From Galbula dea (lineage: Eukaryota > Chordata > Aves > Piciformes > Galbulidae): DNA of 64,000 nucleotides. The translations under genes were made by a program, and so were the position numbers. This document shows positions 44,511 through 56,728 of the stretch, piece by piece. The DNA is taken from positions 186,001 to 250,000 of the forward strand of contig VWZX01004918.1 in assembly GCA_013399015.1 (NCBI GenBank). Reading direction: 5' to 3'. How positions within the stretch are numbered: the first letter of the stretch is position 1; the number at the start of each line of letters is the position of its first letter. The notes beneath the pieces are model-generated. The model was not told the origin of the DNA and ran no database searches. It saw only the letters and a list, made by a program, of their open reading frames with translations.

Positions 44511-47500
44511 GAAGTAACAGAGGAAGTTTGTGGGAGTGAGAAAGCGATGGTTAAAATGTGCCATGTTTTCATTTAAGGTTATTTTATTGAGGAGTAGAAT
44601 TGCATAATAAACAAAAGCTGCTTCTTGAGTGCAAACCTTTCATTTTCAGAACTATTTTGTTAAGTGAGAAGTACAGCTTTAAGCACTTTGAACAAGAAGT
44701 TTTCTCTGGTAAGTGCAAACAGAATCCATGAAGTGGGTTCTGTAAGTTTAAAATTATTTAAATCTCCTTTTAAAGGTTTTACAGGTTTGGAAGCTATGTT
44801 ATACAAGACAATTATAGAGCTCATTAATACAGATAGAGTTGGTCTCAAGCTGCAAGACTGAAAGCCTGAGGCTTTGTTGCAAATAACCTTAAATGTGGGT
44901 TTAAGCTGACAGTTAAAAATGTGCCTAACCTTCCCTGGCAAGGAGGGAGGCAGCAATTGTGTTGTGGAATGAGACTGTGTATAAAACATGGCAGGAATTT
45001 GGGTTTTGGTGTCTACATCACATTACCTTCAACTAAATGCTTTCCTTTTCTGATCCAAACAGTCCCTTGTAGATCCCCAGTGTTTCACACAGGGAATAAT
45101 TAACATTGACAGGAATCTAAGTTGAGAGAAAAAGAAAAAGAAAAAAAAAATACAGCAGCATAGTTTATGATTTACATTGTTTGTTCTGATTTGCTTCTCC
45201 TCTTAACCACCTGGTTTATGGACAGCTTGTAGAAGGGAGCCTTGAGGGTTTAAAATAACTAAATAAGAATCAAAAATCTTATAAAAATTAGGAAACTTAT
45301 TAAAAAAGTAAATAAGAGGATTGAAGGTGTAAGCTAAAATGAAGGGTAAAGCTTTAAGAAGAAATCCTTAAAAAATCAAAATCTCAATGCATGGGAAATA
45401 CGAAAACATGAAATGAGAAGAAGCAGAAAAGAGCCAAATCAGAGCTCCATGCTGTGGCAAGACTAAGTTCTGGAAGTTAGCTTGGTGAGAAAGCAAGATT
45501 GGCAATGTCTGTATTGCAGTGCAGAAAGAATCAGATTGAAAACTGATCCATCAAAGCAGAGACCAAGAAAGGGAGCAGAGAAACAATCAGGAGGAGAGTC
45601 AGAAGTCAGGGACTGACAAAGCTTTGAAAGGCATATCTTTGAGGAGAGAGCAGCCAGGAGTGGTGAAAGCCAGCACACAGAGTTCAGGAAAGATGAACGT
45701 GGAAGCAGGAGACTGGGAAATATCTGCATGGAAGAAGTGAACAAATTAATTTTGTTTTCAATGAACATTTGCTTGAAGGAAGTCTGTTGGAAAATGGCAA
45801 GCATGTTCAGCAGGTTCCAGCTGGGGTTTTTTGAGGTCTGTGTCATATTACAGTAGAAATAGTGAAAATCTGAAAACTTCTCTCTTGAAAATAGTGCCTA
45901 GATCCTTCATGGTGGGTAAGTGGAATGGTAAAACCCAGAAAATCACTAGTTAAATTTTCTGTTTAACATGGATGATGTGACATTGACTCAAATTATTTAT
46001 GTTCCAGTCCAATAAGAGCACTCAATTCCCTGCTCTGCTACAGATACCTCTTTATACCCTTTGTCTTCATAAAATGCCTTGTACAGGTTTACCTCTCAAG
46101 CAAAACCTTAAAAACTAAATCAACTTCTTGTATGAAATGAAATCACATCAAATTACTTTTTGAGGTTAGTTTAGCATCACATCAGATTCATACTGGGCCA
46201 AGAAGATGTCAGTGTGATTCAGTAGACATCCTCTTCCCTTGGAAGGAAATAAAAATGAACCTTGTTTAACAGTGCTGTGAAAAAAACCCCTTTTCTCTTT
46301 GCCCGATGGTGCCATTGGGAGATTGATCAAGGTGGTTATAGGATGTAAATATTACAAAGGCCTGTTAGTATTTGCAGAGATTAAAAAAAACAAAAGGGAA
46401 ACTCAAGTTGTATGGTCATATTCACAGCCCTTTTCAAGTAAGACTTTACACATATGTGAAGGTCTGAGGAAGGACCAGAATTCTTGCTTTCCACTCAAAT
46501 TTGTCCTTATGTCTCCTTCCTTTTGCACTGAGGAATCTTAGAGCCCATTATTGCTACTCAAAAATAATTTTTCTCATGTTGTTCAACAATCTGCCAAAAG
46601 TTTATTTTTAGGGTTATAGCAGACAGTAAAATCCTAACCAAGATATTGTTTTATCAAATCTGCTTCCACTTTGCTTTCTTATCAGTTTTGACTTAGAAGA
46701 AGTTGACTTTTCCAACTCCAAAATTGTCACATGTTTATACCTCAGTTTTAAAACCACAGTGGCTAGGATAAAGTTCTGAGAGTTGGTTATACTGTAAATG
46801 TTGGATTTTAAGGATATGTTGTTGTTCTGGGATAATCTTAAATGGGTAACAGAATAATTGCATTTATTAGGGAGTCTATGATCGTAAAGTAGGAAACGTT
46901 TTATATGCTTTGTAGAAAAACAATTTTCAAGCAGGTTAAAATGTCTTGGAGATTTGTGAAATCAGGTGAAAGTGCACCTTTTTATTCCTTAAGTTTACTG
47001 TCATCCTTACCTAGAAGCTTGTGCAGATATTATTTTCATGAAACAATAAGCAAAGGCAAACGACTTTCTCTGTACCTGCTAGGAAATAAGATGTTTTAGG
47101 ACAGTGAAATAATTGCTAGTAGCAGTATAAAAACTGTGCTTTAGGAGGTAATGACTACCTCCTTATAATGATCTACTTCACAAGGATATTATTATTTTAT
47201 AGAATTTGGAGTAGTGCTTTCTCATCAGCAGAGAACTGCTGAAGATCATGTACAAGGACTTAAGACTGTTATTATTAGACTACCAGGGCTTCAGACCTGC
47301 AAGGTACATTAGACACCCCGACTGTAGTCAGCTAGTAGCACCACCACCTTTTTCTTTCTGTAGCTGCCACCTAATGAGCTTCCAACATGTCACAGTAACT
47401 CTATTGATTCCATATTATGTAGGAAATTGCATTTTTCCTGTTGAATCTCATTCTTTTCCTGGGACTGCAGGTTCAAGTGCATGATTTCTTTCTTTAAGGT

Positions 47501-50403
47501 AGAATCTCTGTACTGGTGGTGCTTTTCAATTATGGATCATCAGGAATTTAATTGAAGTTCTCTAGGGTTTCTATAAGTCATGAGGGGAAATGTTGAATAA
47601 GATATTTGAAACTGGTTTGAGTGAAGAAATCTGAACTTTCCTTCACAATTTCAGGGTAACATCAGGTTGTATCTTCTTGATGTTCACACCTAGGCAAGCT
47701 TCCAGGAATTCAGTTTTCAGCATATTTTAGACTAAGAGACTGCTTTGGAACCTCCACTTCAGTGATTACTGTGCTTGGTAAACATTAACAGTACCATATT
47801 GTCTAAGCAGAGATGATTCCCACTGAAGAATGAGAAGAGTCTCAGTGTCTCTCAGAAATGACACCTTCTTTGTGAGCATGAAGTCGTAACCTTGTGTTTG
47901 CATAGCTCTCACTTGAGTTCACTTTAAAATAGATGAGATTGATGTATCAATCTCCTCCATGGTTTGTACATTTTTTTTGCATTATAATCTGCATTCCTTT
48001 TTGAGAACATTTAGCTGTGGCTGAATCCCAATTCTTCATCTTCTTCTAAGGCTTGCCATCTGCTTCAGAATACATATCCAAGAGTGAAATGTCTTGGAGA
48101 TAAAATTATATCATTTTCAGGACTTGCTGAGTTATTTTACTCCTTCATTAAGAAAAAAAAAAAAAGGCAACCAAAATTCTGGTTTGTGTGTTTATAGAAA
48201 TACACCCATGCAGATGTGAATGAATGAGCTCATTGCAATTTCATGGTTCTGGTAGGCAGTGATGATGATGGAAGCAGGCTAAGAACTAAAATGGTTCTGA
48301 AGCTTTTTAGATTTGATGACCATGTCATGCTTGCAGAAACAAAAGCATTCCTGATGTTTAATAGCATTATACTCCAGTATAATACCTTGGACTGCTTCTG
48401 GAATATAGCTCAGGGGCCAGATACCTGAGAACAGTTCCTTATTGTTGTTGTTGTTGGCTGTGGGTCTTTATAGAGTTGTACGTTAAAGATTTTCAGTCCA
48501 GGTGTGACCTACATGTGATAGAAAAGCAACAACCTGAAAATGAAAGGACAAGAGGAAGCCTGCTGTTAATAACTGCTATGTAAACTGAATTGTGAGTTTT
48601 AAAAGCAGCTATTTTCTGTGTAAACCACTTTTCCTTGCAAAGTGTTGTGGAACATGACAATTTATTTCATAGTGATTCAGTAGCTGAGCTCATCAAGTGA
48701 TGAGTGCTGGGGATGAAGGGGAAAGAGAGAAAGGTGGTGTTGATAAAGACAAGATAACCAGCAGTAAAAGAGAAGTTTGCCTGTCTGTCTCCCACTGAAG
48801 TTGAGTGATCTGAAAGTAGCAGCCAGGGGGACAAAAACGTGAGACTCATTAAGAATAACACTTCTAACTATGGCATGGTATTTGAAGATGTAATCACAGG
48901 GAAAGGAGGTCTTTGAGAACATGAGGCCTTTGGAGAAGAAGCTTTGGGAGAATATACATCAAGATTGTTTATGATTAATGAAAGGGAGGAGCAGAAATAC
49001 ATAAGGAAAAGCAGTATGGAAGAAGATCCTAATTAAAGGGTGTATTTTGGTGAATTTCTGTCTTCAGGCTGGAGGTTGTGATAGGAGCTGGCCATGAAGT
49101 ATCTTCAAGAGACATTATTACCCTTTCTCACCACAATGAACATAGAAGACTTTTGTGTGTTAGAGAGAGAGAGGAAGAGAAAGAACCTGTTTCACCTGCA
49201 TAACCAGGACAAGTCTCTCCAGATATTTTTCGGGTTTAAAGTAGTAATTTTGAAGAATGTTGCTAAGAGCTCAAACAATGTTTGTTGTCCAGGTTTTTGG
49301 GGTTTTTTTTGTTATTTTCTTTTTCTTCTCCCCCTGAAAAAAGTGCCCAAGAGAATGCAAAAGCAATTTATGATTTGGGTAGATAAAGAAGCTTTTTGGA
49401 ATAATTGGTTTCATCTGCCCTGTGGGGGGTATCGTTCCCAACCTATGCCTTAGATTTATGTTCCTTTCTTCTGAAGATGCTGTGGAGACTGCTGTCCCCA
49501 TTACTGTGAATATGCTAAGTTGACTAGACTTTGAGACAAATTGCTCTTTTACAAGTGATTATTTCCTCAGATTGCTCTTGTTCTTATCACAGTAGCTTCC
49601 TAAATGCAAAGATGGTTAAAAAATATAACAAAAAAACCCAGCAATGAAATCTGTCTGACCTTATCAATGTAAGCTGTGTTGGCAGGTCTCATCTATGGGT
49701 GCATGCAGTTTTCCCAACAGGCAACAGCTCTTCTTAGGTTAGCTTCTGTCATTGTCAACAGCAGATTTAATCTGTAAGAATGTCTTCCCATAATGGAGAA
49801 AAAGTTCTCAAAGTCCCAGTCTTCTCATTGCAGCAAATTGAATTTTAAATTTACATCTGTTTAAGAAGAAAAAAATACTAACTGTTTTGTGGGCACAAAG
49901 AATGTCTTTTTATCCGCATCTTTTGGATCTTCATCCATCACAATGTATTTCTCTTGTCTGCAAGAGGGAAGAGGTATACTTAGGTATTCCATGTGCTGTT
50001 ACTTTGCTGTTGCTATTCTAAATTTGTGTGGATATTGACACTGTATAAATTTGTACTGGAGCATAAAAGGAAACATAAATGAACTGAATACCATAAGCAG
50101 GTGTGTGGAAAGTCTTTATGTGAAGAGATATATACTACAGACAAGGCTATTTACTCAAATGCTGAAGAGAAACATGAACCTGCCCTTTCCAAGTGGTCAA
50201 CTTAACATTCATGGCTACACCTCTTGTGTATTCATGCTGAAACTGATATCAAGTAGTCAGATGATCTCATAATACTTCTCGTTAGAGCTGCAAGAATAAA
50301 GTAACAATTAAATGAATCCAGATGGACTCTCCTCACTCCTCAACAGAAGCCATATCATCAAAGTGAAATGCTTGATTAATTAGTTACATGACTTCCCCAT
50401 ATG
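44511..50403. other. Longest stretch without recognisable repeats or genes
   Basis: These 5.9 kb lack any CR1 I can see. An A-rich run lies at 45127-45150, purine-rich sequence at 45395-45740 and 48700-49180, a poly-A run at 48151-48165 and a TTG microsatellite at 48442-48456. The 127-codon minus frame at 45463-45846 lies over the purine-rich block, where the pyrimidine-rich complement contains few stops. It is not recognised. Confidence 0.5.
48442..48456. repeat. Short TTG microsatellite
   Basis: About five consecutive TTG units. Confidence 0.85.
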
Positions 50404-50502
50404 GTGTTTGGGGACATGGTTTAGTGATGAGCATGGTAGTGTCGGGTGGCTGGTTGGACAAGATGATCTCAGAGATCTTTTCCAATTATAATGATTCTAT
50501 GA
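50404..50502 (+). mobile_element. CR1 terminal 3' UTR fragment
   Basis: 'Gtgtttggggacatggttta', 'gtgatgagcatggtagtgtc' and 'caattataatgattctatga' make up a ~100-base sense CR1 end starting around the ORF2 stop codon. Confidence 0.9.
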
Positions 50503-51245
50503 TCAAGCTAATGTCATCATCCCACAAGCAGAAACCAGCACCTGCAACACTGTCAGATTACAAGCAGCAATCTTTCTGAATACTGCTTCAGAAGTAACAC
50601 TTGATGATGCTGGTTTTCTTTTTTTAAGATTTTACAGGAAAAAATAAAAGATACTTTTCAGGACTAAATCATGGACAATGAAACAAAAGTTTGGTTGTGT
50701 TCTCTGTGCATGGTAGTTACTTTTAGATTGTGTTATCTCTACCCTACTGAGTTTTATATCTAGGTGTTTGCAAGGATGGGTGCTCCACATCCCATCCCAC
50801 TGGGTTGTTCAATGAGACAGTGTTCTTGCCTTTTCCTCCTTGAAAAAGAATACCTGACCCTTCCAGTGCAGATGGCTTTATGTCACTTTAATTCATTTAA
50901 TGTAGCTTTTAATAATTTATGGTTACTGAGCTATTACACTAAAAAGTGATTACTCTAAATGACATTGCTCTGTGAAACTGTTACAGAGGGAATGAGTTCA
51001 GTGGAGGAATCCACATTTCATTATCACTCCAATTTTCTTTGAATAATGTAATAATTATTTTAATTAAATGGTTTATTAGGTACAGAATACATCATATTAA
51101 ATCACAACAAATAATCCAGGCTGTGGACTGCAAGCTGGGTTGAACTCCCAGAGGATAAGTATGTCTCTTATACCATACCACCTCTCTCTGTGTGGAAGAA
51201 GATCATAAGAAAATTTCAGTTGTCTGTGAGTACAAATGTGTGACT
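50503..51245. other. Unique AT-rich sequence, no gene recognised
   Basis: Nothing is seen beyond AT-rich words near 51040-51075. Confidence 0.5.
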
Positions 51246-51340
51246 TAAGGACATGGTTTAGTGATAACCATGGTGATGATAGGTTGATGAGTGGACTTGG
51301 TGACCTTAGAGGTTTTCTCCAACCATTATGATTGTGTGAC
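51246..51340 (+). mobile_element. CR1 terminal 3' UTR fragment
   Basis: 'Taaggacatggtttagtgat', 'ccatggtgatgataggttga' and 'tgaccttagaggttttctcc' form a diverged sense CR1 end with the same extent as 50404-50502 and 38291-38386. Confidence 0.88.
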
Positions 51341-51664
51341 TATATTCCTTCTCTTTTACACTAAATTTAGAATGATAGCTGTAATAAAACCTAAGAACCA
51401 GACTCCTTCCTGATTTAAACACTCTGCATTTCCATTGACTCCATAGTCTATAATGGAAGGTAAGACAGGACAAACTTCCTTTTAATGAGATCTAATAAAA
51501 TAAATGATCATTATCCAGTAATCTTCAAAATAGTTCAAGCCCTTTCCAAGAATCCAGACAGGAGGCAACTGTAAATCACTATTCATTGGTCACAGTCATG
51601 ATCAGGACATCAAACAACTAAATCAGAGAAATGATTTCCCAACCTCTTTCAAGGGTCTGAAATA

Positions 51665-51682
51665 AGCAAACAAACAAACAAA
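51665..51682. repeat. CAAA microsatellite
   Basis: About four CAAA units, with a roughly complementary TTTG-type tract about 115 bases downstream. Confidence 0.8.
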
Positions 51683-52995
51683 TTTACAAACTCTACAAAC
51701 ATTTTATAGGAAAACTAGTCAAAGAAACCTTCAAGCTCTTCCAACTAAACCTGACTCACCAAATGAGAAATGCACAAGAGTTTTTTTGCTTGTTTGTTTA
51801 CTTTTGTAACAATATTTTAACAATATAAGAAACAAGTTTCTGTTTCTTTATTTGGGTAACTGTTAAGTTCATATCCAAAAAGTTTTTCATTGAATTGAGT
51901 TTTACTGCATATGGATTTGGGAGCTTTCTTTTTTCTATAAGTATTATACCATTTGGCAGTTTCTATTATTTCTGCTATTTATTTGCTATTCCATATGGTT
52001 TGTAAAAACCAGTTGGAAAAGAGCAGGTTAAGAAGCCAACAGTAAATTATTGACTCCCTTCAAAATTTGAGATTCCTCCTACAAGGTGTGAACTCTCTTT
52101 GAAATATAACCCTGGAACACTCACTTCATTTAGATTCATTTGCTTTTCTTGACTCAGCTTACTTTTAAAAGCTTGATATATGGAAAACAAATTTGGCTGT
52201 TGTTATGGTTGCTTACCTCCTTCTGGCAGTTGAAATGGTTAGCTGCCCTGATGATTTATAATGGCTTCCCATCTGCTGCTTGCTTCTCTTCAAGATGCTG
52301 TGCAGTTTTCAGTCTTTATAATTGTTAGCTCTGGGTTACTTTGGGGAGACAGAGATTCCCCCAAAAAACCCTGAAGAGAGAGGATTCTCCTACTGCCATT
52401 TCTTCTAGGTGGAGGTTGCCATTCTGTGCAAACAACCCTCTGCAGTGCCTGGAAGGGGCAATACCTACACTGAAATTCCTTTGGAAGAGGAAAATGGAAA
52501 TTCTTTTGTCAATACTGACCCTCTGTGGATCCATTTCTGTCTTCAAGAAGTGTATTTGCAGACTGGACAGATTCTCTTCCACTGGTGAGGTTAGCTACCT
52601 CCAATATTTTCTTAAACTCCAAAACTGGAACCAAATTTGCAAGTGCTGGTAGCAGATAAGGTACCCAGGCAAATAAAAATGTTCATGTCTTTTATTTAAA
52701 CCATTCTTGAAAGGAACTACAGCTCCTAAATCCTTCTATTTTTGGGGTGCTCAGTCTGAGACTTTTAAGGAATATCTAATTTAAAAGAGAAGAAAATGTT
52801 CTTCCATAGTGAGATGTCTGAAATTGCCCAAATTTTAAAAATCTTGGCTGAAAGGACTCATTTATTTGTAAGATTTTTACCACTTGATCTGGCACAGAAC
52901 TGCAGCTGCTTTCTCTATAGCTCCATTCAGTTAACAATTAAGGAAATGACAGGTTATGCTTGGATCCACTTCCTCCAGTCAGGAATGAGCACTTG

Positions 52996-53106
52996 CATAC
53001 ATACATAAATATATATACACATATATATAAATACACACACACACACATATATATACATACACACATATATAACCCTCCACATAGATACATATACACACAC
53101 ACACAC
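52996..53106. repeat. Compound CA/TA microsatellite
   Basis: About 110 bases of ACATAC, ATATAT and ACACAC words in alternation, interrupted once by 'aaccctccacatagat'. The alternating purine-pyrimidine pattern can favour Z-DNA or cruciforms. Short frames on both strands here are artefacts. Confidence 0.92.
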
Positions 53107-53486
53107 TGTCTTAATTCATTCCCCAAAGACATAAATAACTCCCAAAGGATCACCACAACCTTTCTTGCCTTTGCAGAAGAAATCACCTTAAATCATATAC
53201 CCAAGGCTTCTGAGTGCCTTCATAGGTGAATGGCAGCACACAATTTAATTCAGGGGAAAAAAAACAAAGCTGCAGACCCAGTTCACTTCACAACTAAATA
53301 GTTAGTATTGGAAATGAGCCATGCCACCATGGGCTGCTGCAGCTGAGGAATGACCTTAGTAAATATTTGTGCCTACAATTTGCTGCTGCTACTTTGATTG
53401 CTCTACCTACAACACAAACAGGAGTTTATTGGGCTCATTTCTGATCTCAGTCTTGTGCTAAGTGTGTGCATGTTTTGCTGTGGTCA

Positions 53487-53545
53487 TTTTTTTTGTGTGT
53501 GTGTGTTTGGTTTTCTTTTTTTGTTTCTTTTGTTTGTTTGTTTTG
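53487..53545. repeat. GT- and T-rich low-complexity tract
   Basis: A T run, then TGTGTGTGTGTGT, then TTTG/TTTC words. Confidence 0.85.
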
Positions 53546-54570
53546 AATACTGTCATAGAGTAACAATGTAATCTTCATAGTCAAGCCCTGCATGACATCT
53601 GAATGTGTCCCTACCTGATGCTTACTTGTATTGCAAAATAGACACTCAGTAAAGAGCACAGAAATGTTTTGAGGGTATTTTTGTATAACAAAGAGGTCTT
53701 TAATGTATGTCTGCAACCTCCTGATATGAACTCATCCTTACAAGTTTCTCTTTCTAAAATATTTTCATAATCTACCTGAAACTAATAAAAACTCAGAGCT
53801 GCCAATCTACTTAAGAGGTCACCTTAAATATTGTTAGTTTATTACATGGCTTCCTGTGTTTAAAAGCAAATTAAGAAAAAAGACAGATCACTTTTGAAGC
53901 TTCTAAGTTTGCTGATTTGGAGCAGATCCTCAGTTCAGGGTAACCCAAATGATCTCAGTACAGCCAAGGAGCTGCATTCTTTCATTCCATCAAATCTTTT
54001 GCCAACCAATTTCTTAACTCATGAAATTTTGCAGCTTTTAAATAATAGCTGTATATTTTTTTTCCTTCCTGTCTGTAATTTGAATAAGATGAAGAACCTT
54101 TTTGCTGCCTTGGTAATGATGTGTCAGGCACACTGTACAGTGATAACAAGCACCCTTTTCAAAACAGCTTCTTTATGATCCTTTCAGGTGCTGGAGGGGG
54201 CAGAGATGGATCATGGAGCTGATCAGATATGGCAATTCCTGTGTTCTCTGCATTCTCAAGGACACAGAGATGTTTAATCAAGCATCCACATTTTACTGCT
54301 GCCTGGTAGGAAGCTGTTTTATTTTGTTAGGGGTTGGAGAACAAGGGATGTTTCCCAAAGGTTGTGGGAAAAGTCTGTAGCATAGATGCATGAGGTGATG
54401 ATGGATTCATCTTTAGCTGACAGCTTGAAGCAGATAGTTAGTTCATTGAGTATCAGAGCTGAGAGTCTTTCATTACTTTGTGATGTTATGTGCAACATTT
54501 CTGAGGCAACAATATTTAATTAGAAGAATTACTGGAAGAAATAGTTTTATTTTAGTATTCAGAAGAAATT

Positions 54571-54694
54571 ATTAAAAAAAAAAGTGTAGATGTGTTGCTT
54601 GGGGACATGGTTTAGTGGTAAGCATGGTAGTGTTGGGTGGATGGTTGGACTGGATGATCTCAGAGGTCTTTTCCAACCACAATGATTCTATGAT
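54571..54694 (+). mobile_element. CR1 3' UTR fragment
   Basis: 'Aaagtgtagatgtgttgctt', 'ggggacatggtttagtggta', 'gatggttggactggatgatc' and 'ccaaccacaatgattctatg' make up a well-preserved sense CR1 end. The upstream A run (54573-54582) corresponds to the 'ttcaaaaaac' segment of intact copies, apparently expanded. Confidence 0.93.
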
Positions 54695-56496
54695 AAATTT
54701 AATTCTGGTATCTAATAAGGAGTGAAGTGCTTAAAAGCTGTTGGAAGTCAAGGGAAATAAGGTACCTTAATCCATTAGATGCTTTCATAAATCTCCACAC
54801 TCACCTCTAATAGTCTTAAAAGCTTAAATATTCTTTGCATGTGTGGCTTCCAGACTGCAGCTCTGAAAAAATACCCTAACTGGGGGTAGCTGAGTAGCAC
54901 ATACTTAAAGTCAGCTCTTCAAGGCAGTGATTTGCTTTGTCATGTGTGTTCCCATTTCCCAGCCTTAAGAAGAACCTTTGACAACGATTCTAGGAAGAAA
55001 ATCTTTCATTTTCATGTCTGAAAGCTTTGTAAGCCTCAGTGAAGTACAGCTAATGAAACATGCATAAGGGAACACAGAGATGGTTTGATTGTTTTCCTCT
55101 GATAGGGTTTTGGAGTATCCTCACAGAACTCATTGCTCTAACTGTGATCTCTTCTCCCCAGCAAGAAGCTTGCTACAAAATGAGAATTTAGAATCAAGAA
55201 CCTGTTGATGGATTAAACCGTAAATGCAAGCGATAACGACACTTTTAAAACAAAACCTGATAATTACCCTTTAAATCTAATCATGGCACTTGTAGAGTCA
55301 GTATTCAGAGCTGGAGAGAACACAAAATAGCTGTGACAGAGCTCTGGTGTAGGTAGGAGCAACCAGGTGGTGAGGAGCTCACTAGAACCCAGGATGGTCA
55401 AGCTCTGGAGAAGAGAGCATCCCTCTGTGGGAGGGACCACACACACCAGCCGGGGCCCCTCTGATGACTTCTGCTGAGAAGGTGCAATGTTGATGGCAAA
55501 AGCAGATTTTTTGGGGATGCACATGGATTTGAATTTCTTATGTAACATACCCACAGTCTGTGTTTTCTAAAGGACTTTGAAAGGAAAGTGTGAGACTTCC
55601 TTGGTTTTCCCGTGATGTTCACATCCCTCTGGGCTCTTTGAAGGGCTTGATTGAGATCATATGGTGGTGCTAACAGCTGTGGTGTATTTATTTAGCAGTG
55701 TGTGTGCATTTAAAGTCAATTTGTGTGCATGCCAGCATGTAGAAATATATGCAAAGATATCTCAAATTACAGAAATACATTTCTAAAAAATTAGACCACT
55801 CTCTTTTCCCAAGGACAAATGCCTCATTTTGACACATTATGCTGAGGAACCTCTGTTGTGACATGGTGTTAGCCTTCATGTCACTGTTGCTTATCATCTT
55901 TTGCATTCAGCCTGCCTTCCAGCTAAACTGGAAGTACTCAATTTGTCATGCCACACAGCCTAGACATTTGTAGGATGACATTTTATATGTGTTACTTTAT
56001 TGTCAAATTTCCTGGAAGTTGTCTCCACTTCTGAATTTCGCTGTTGTCATCACTTCTATCCTGTCATATAAAATGCATTGAATATGTCTGTCTGTGATCA
56101 CATATTCAGAGTTTGTAGAGAACATTGTTTCCCTGTTCCTTGAAACATTTCATTGTTTCCTATTATCCATTTTCACTTGGCCTCTGCAGGTGTATAATGA
56201 ATGGAAAGGAAAAAAAAATAATAATACAAAATTAAAGCCCAGGCTTTGCTGATGCTTCCAAAGGAGCAATGGTAAAAAGAAGGTTTTCACATGACCTGGT
56301 TTGAACAGGTGGCAGCAGCTCACCTGCAAGCTCATTGTGTTTCCCATCTGCCATGAGGTGGTAATGACAGTCTATAAATAAGTGTTCAACTATTTTTGTC
56401 TTAACAAATAGGTTATTTGTTTTCCATGTCACTAAAGGTTGATTGAGTGTTGATGGTTGGCTGATGAGAAGAGGTTGGGGCAGTGGTTTTGATAGA
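54695..56496. other. Unique sequence, no gene recognised
   Basis: Two overlapping minus frames (55264-55554 and 55398-55622) are unrecognised. There is no repeat. Confidence 0.5.
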
Positions 56497-56728
56497 TAGA
56501 ATTGTAGAATCATTGGGGTTGGACAAGACCTCTAAGGTCATCAAGTCCAACTGTCAACCTATCACCACCATGCCACTAAACCATCTCCATAAGTACCACA
56601 TCTCTATGTTTTTTGAACTGTTCCAGGGATGGTGACTCCAGCACAGCCCTAGGCAGCCTAGGCCAATCCCTAACAACTCTTCCAGTGAGGACATTTTTCC
56701 TGATATCCAATCTAAACCTCCCCCAGTG
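56497..56728 (-). mobile_element. CR1 3' UTR plus ORF2 end
   Basis: Reversed CR1: 'attgtagaatcattggggtt', 'caccaccatgccactaaacc', 'gatggtgactccagcacagc' and 'gatatccaatctaaacctcc'. The dominant subfamily, ending in ORF2. Confidence 0.94.

Larger units (their letters stand above)
51341..54570. other. Unique sequence with simple repeats, no gene recognised
   Basis: It contains a CAAA microsatellite (51665-51682) with a partly complementary TTTG tract at 51781-51801, the compound CA/TA microsatellite at 52996-53106 and a T/G-rich tract at 53487-53545. Frames at 52325-52652 on both strands are unrecognised. Confidence 0.5.

Noticed and set aside
45463..45846. 127-codon minus-strand open frame
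   Set aside because: Lies opposite a purine-rich block whose complement contains few stop codons, so openness is compositional.
52938..53229. Antiparallel frames rich in Tyr/Val/Cys or Thr/His
   Set aside because: They are translations of the CA/TA microsatellite.
54190..54205. CTCF-like motif (CTGGAGGGGGCAG)
   Set aside because: Several mismatches in the core consensus; not distinguishable from chance.
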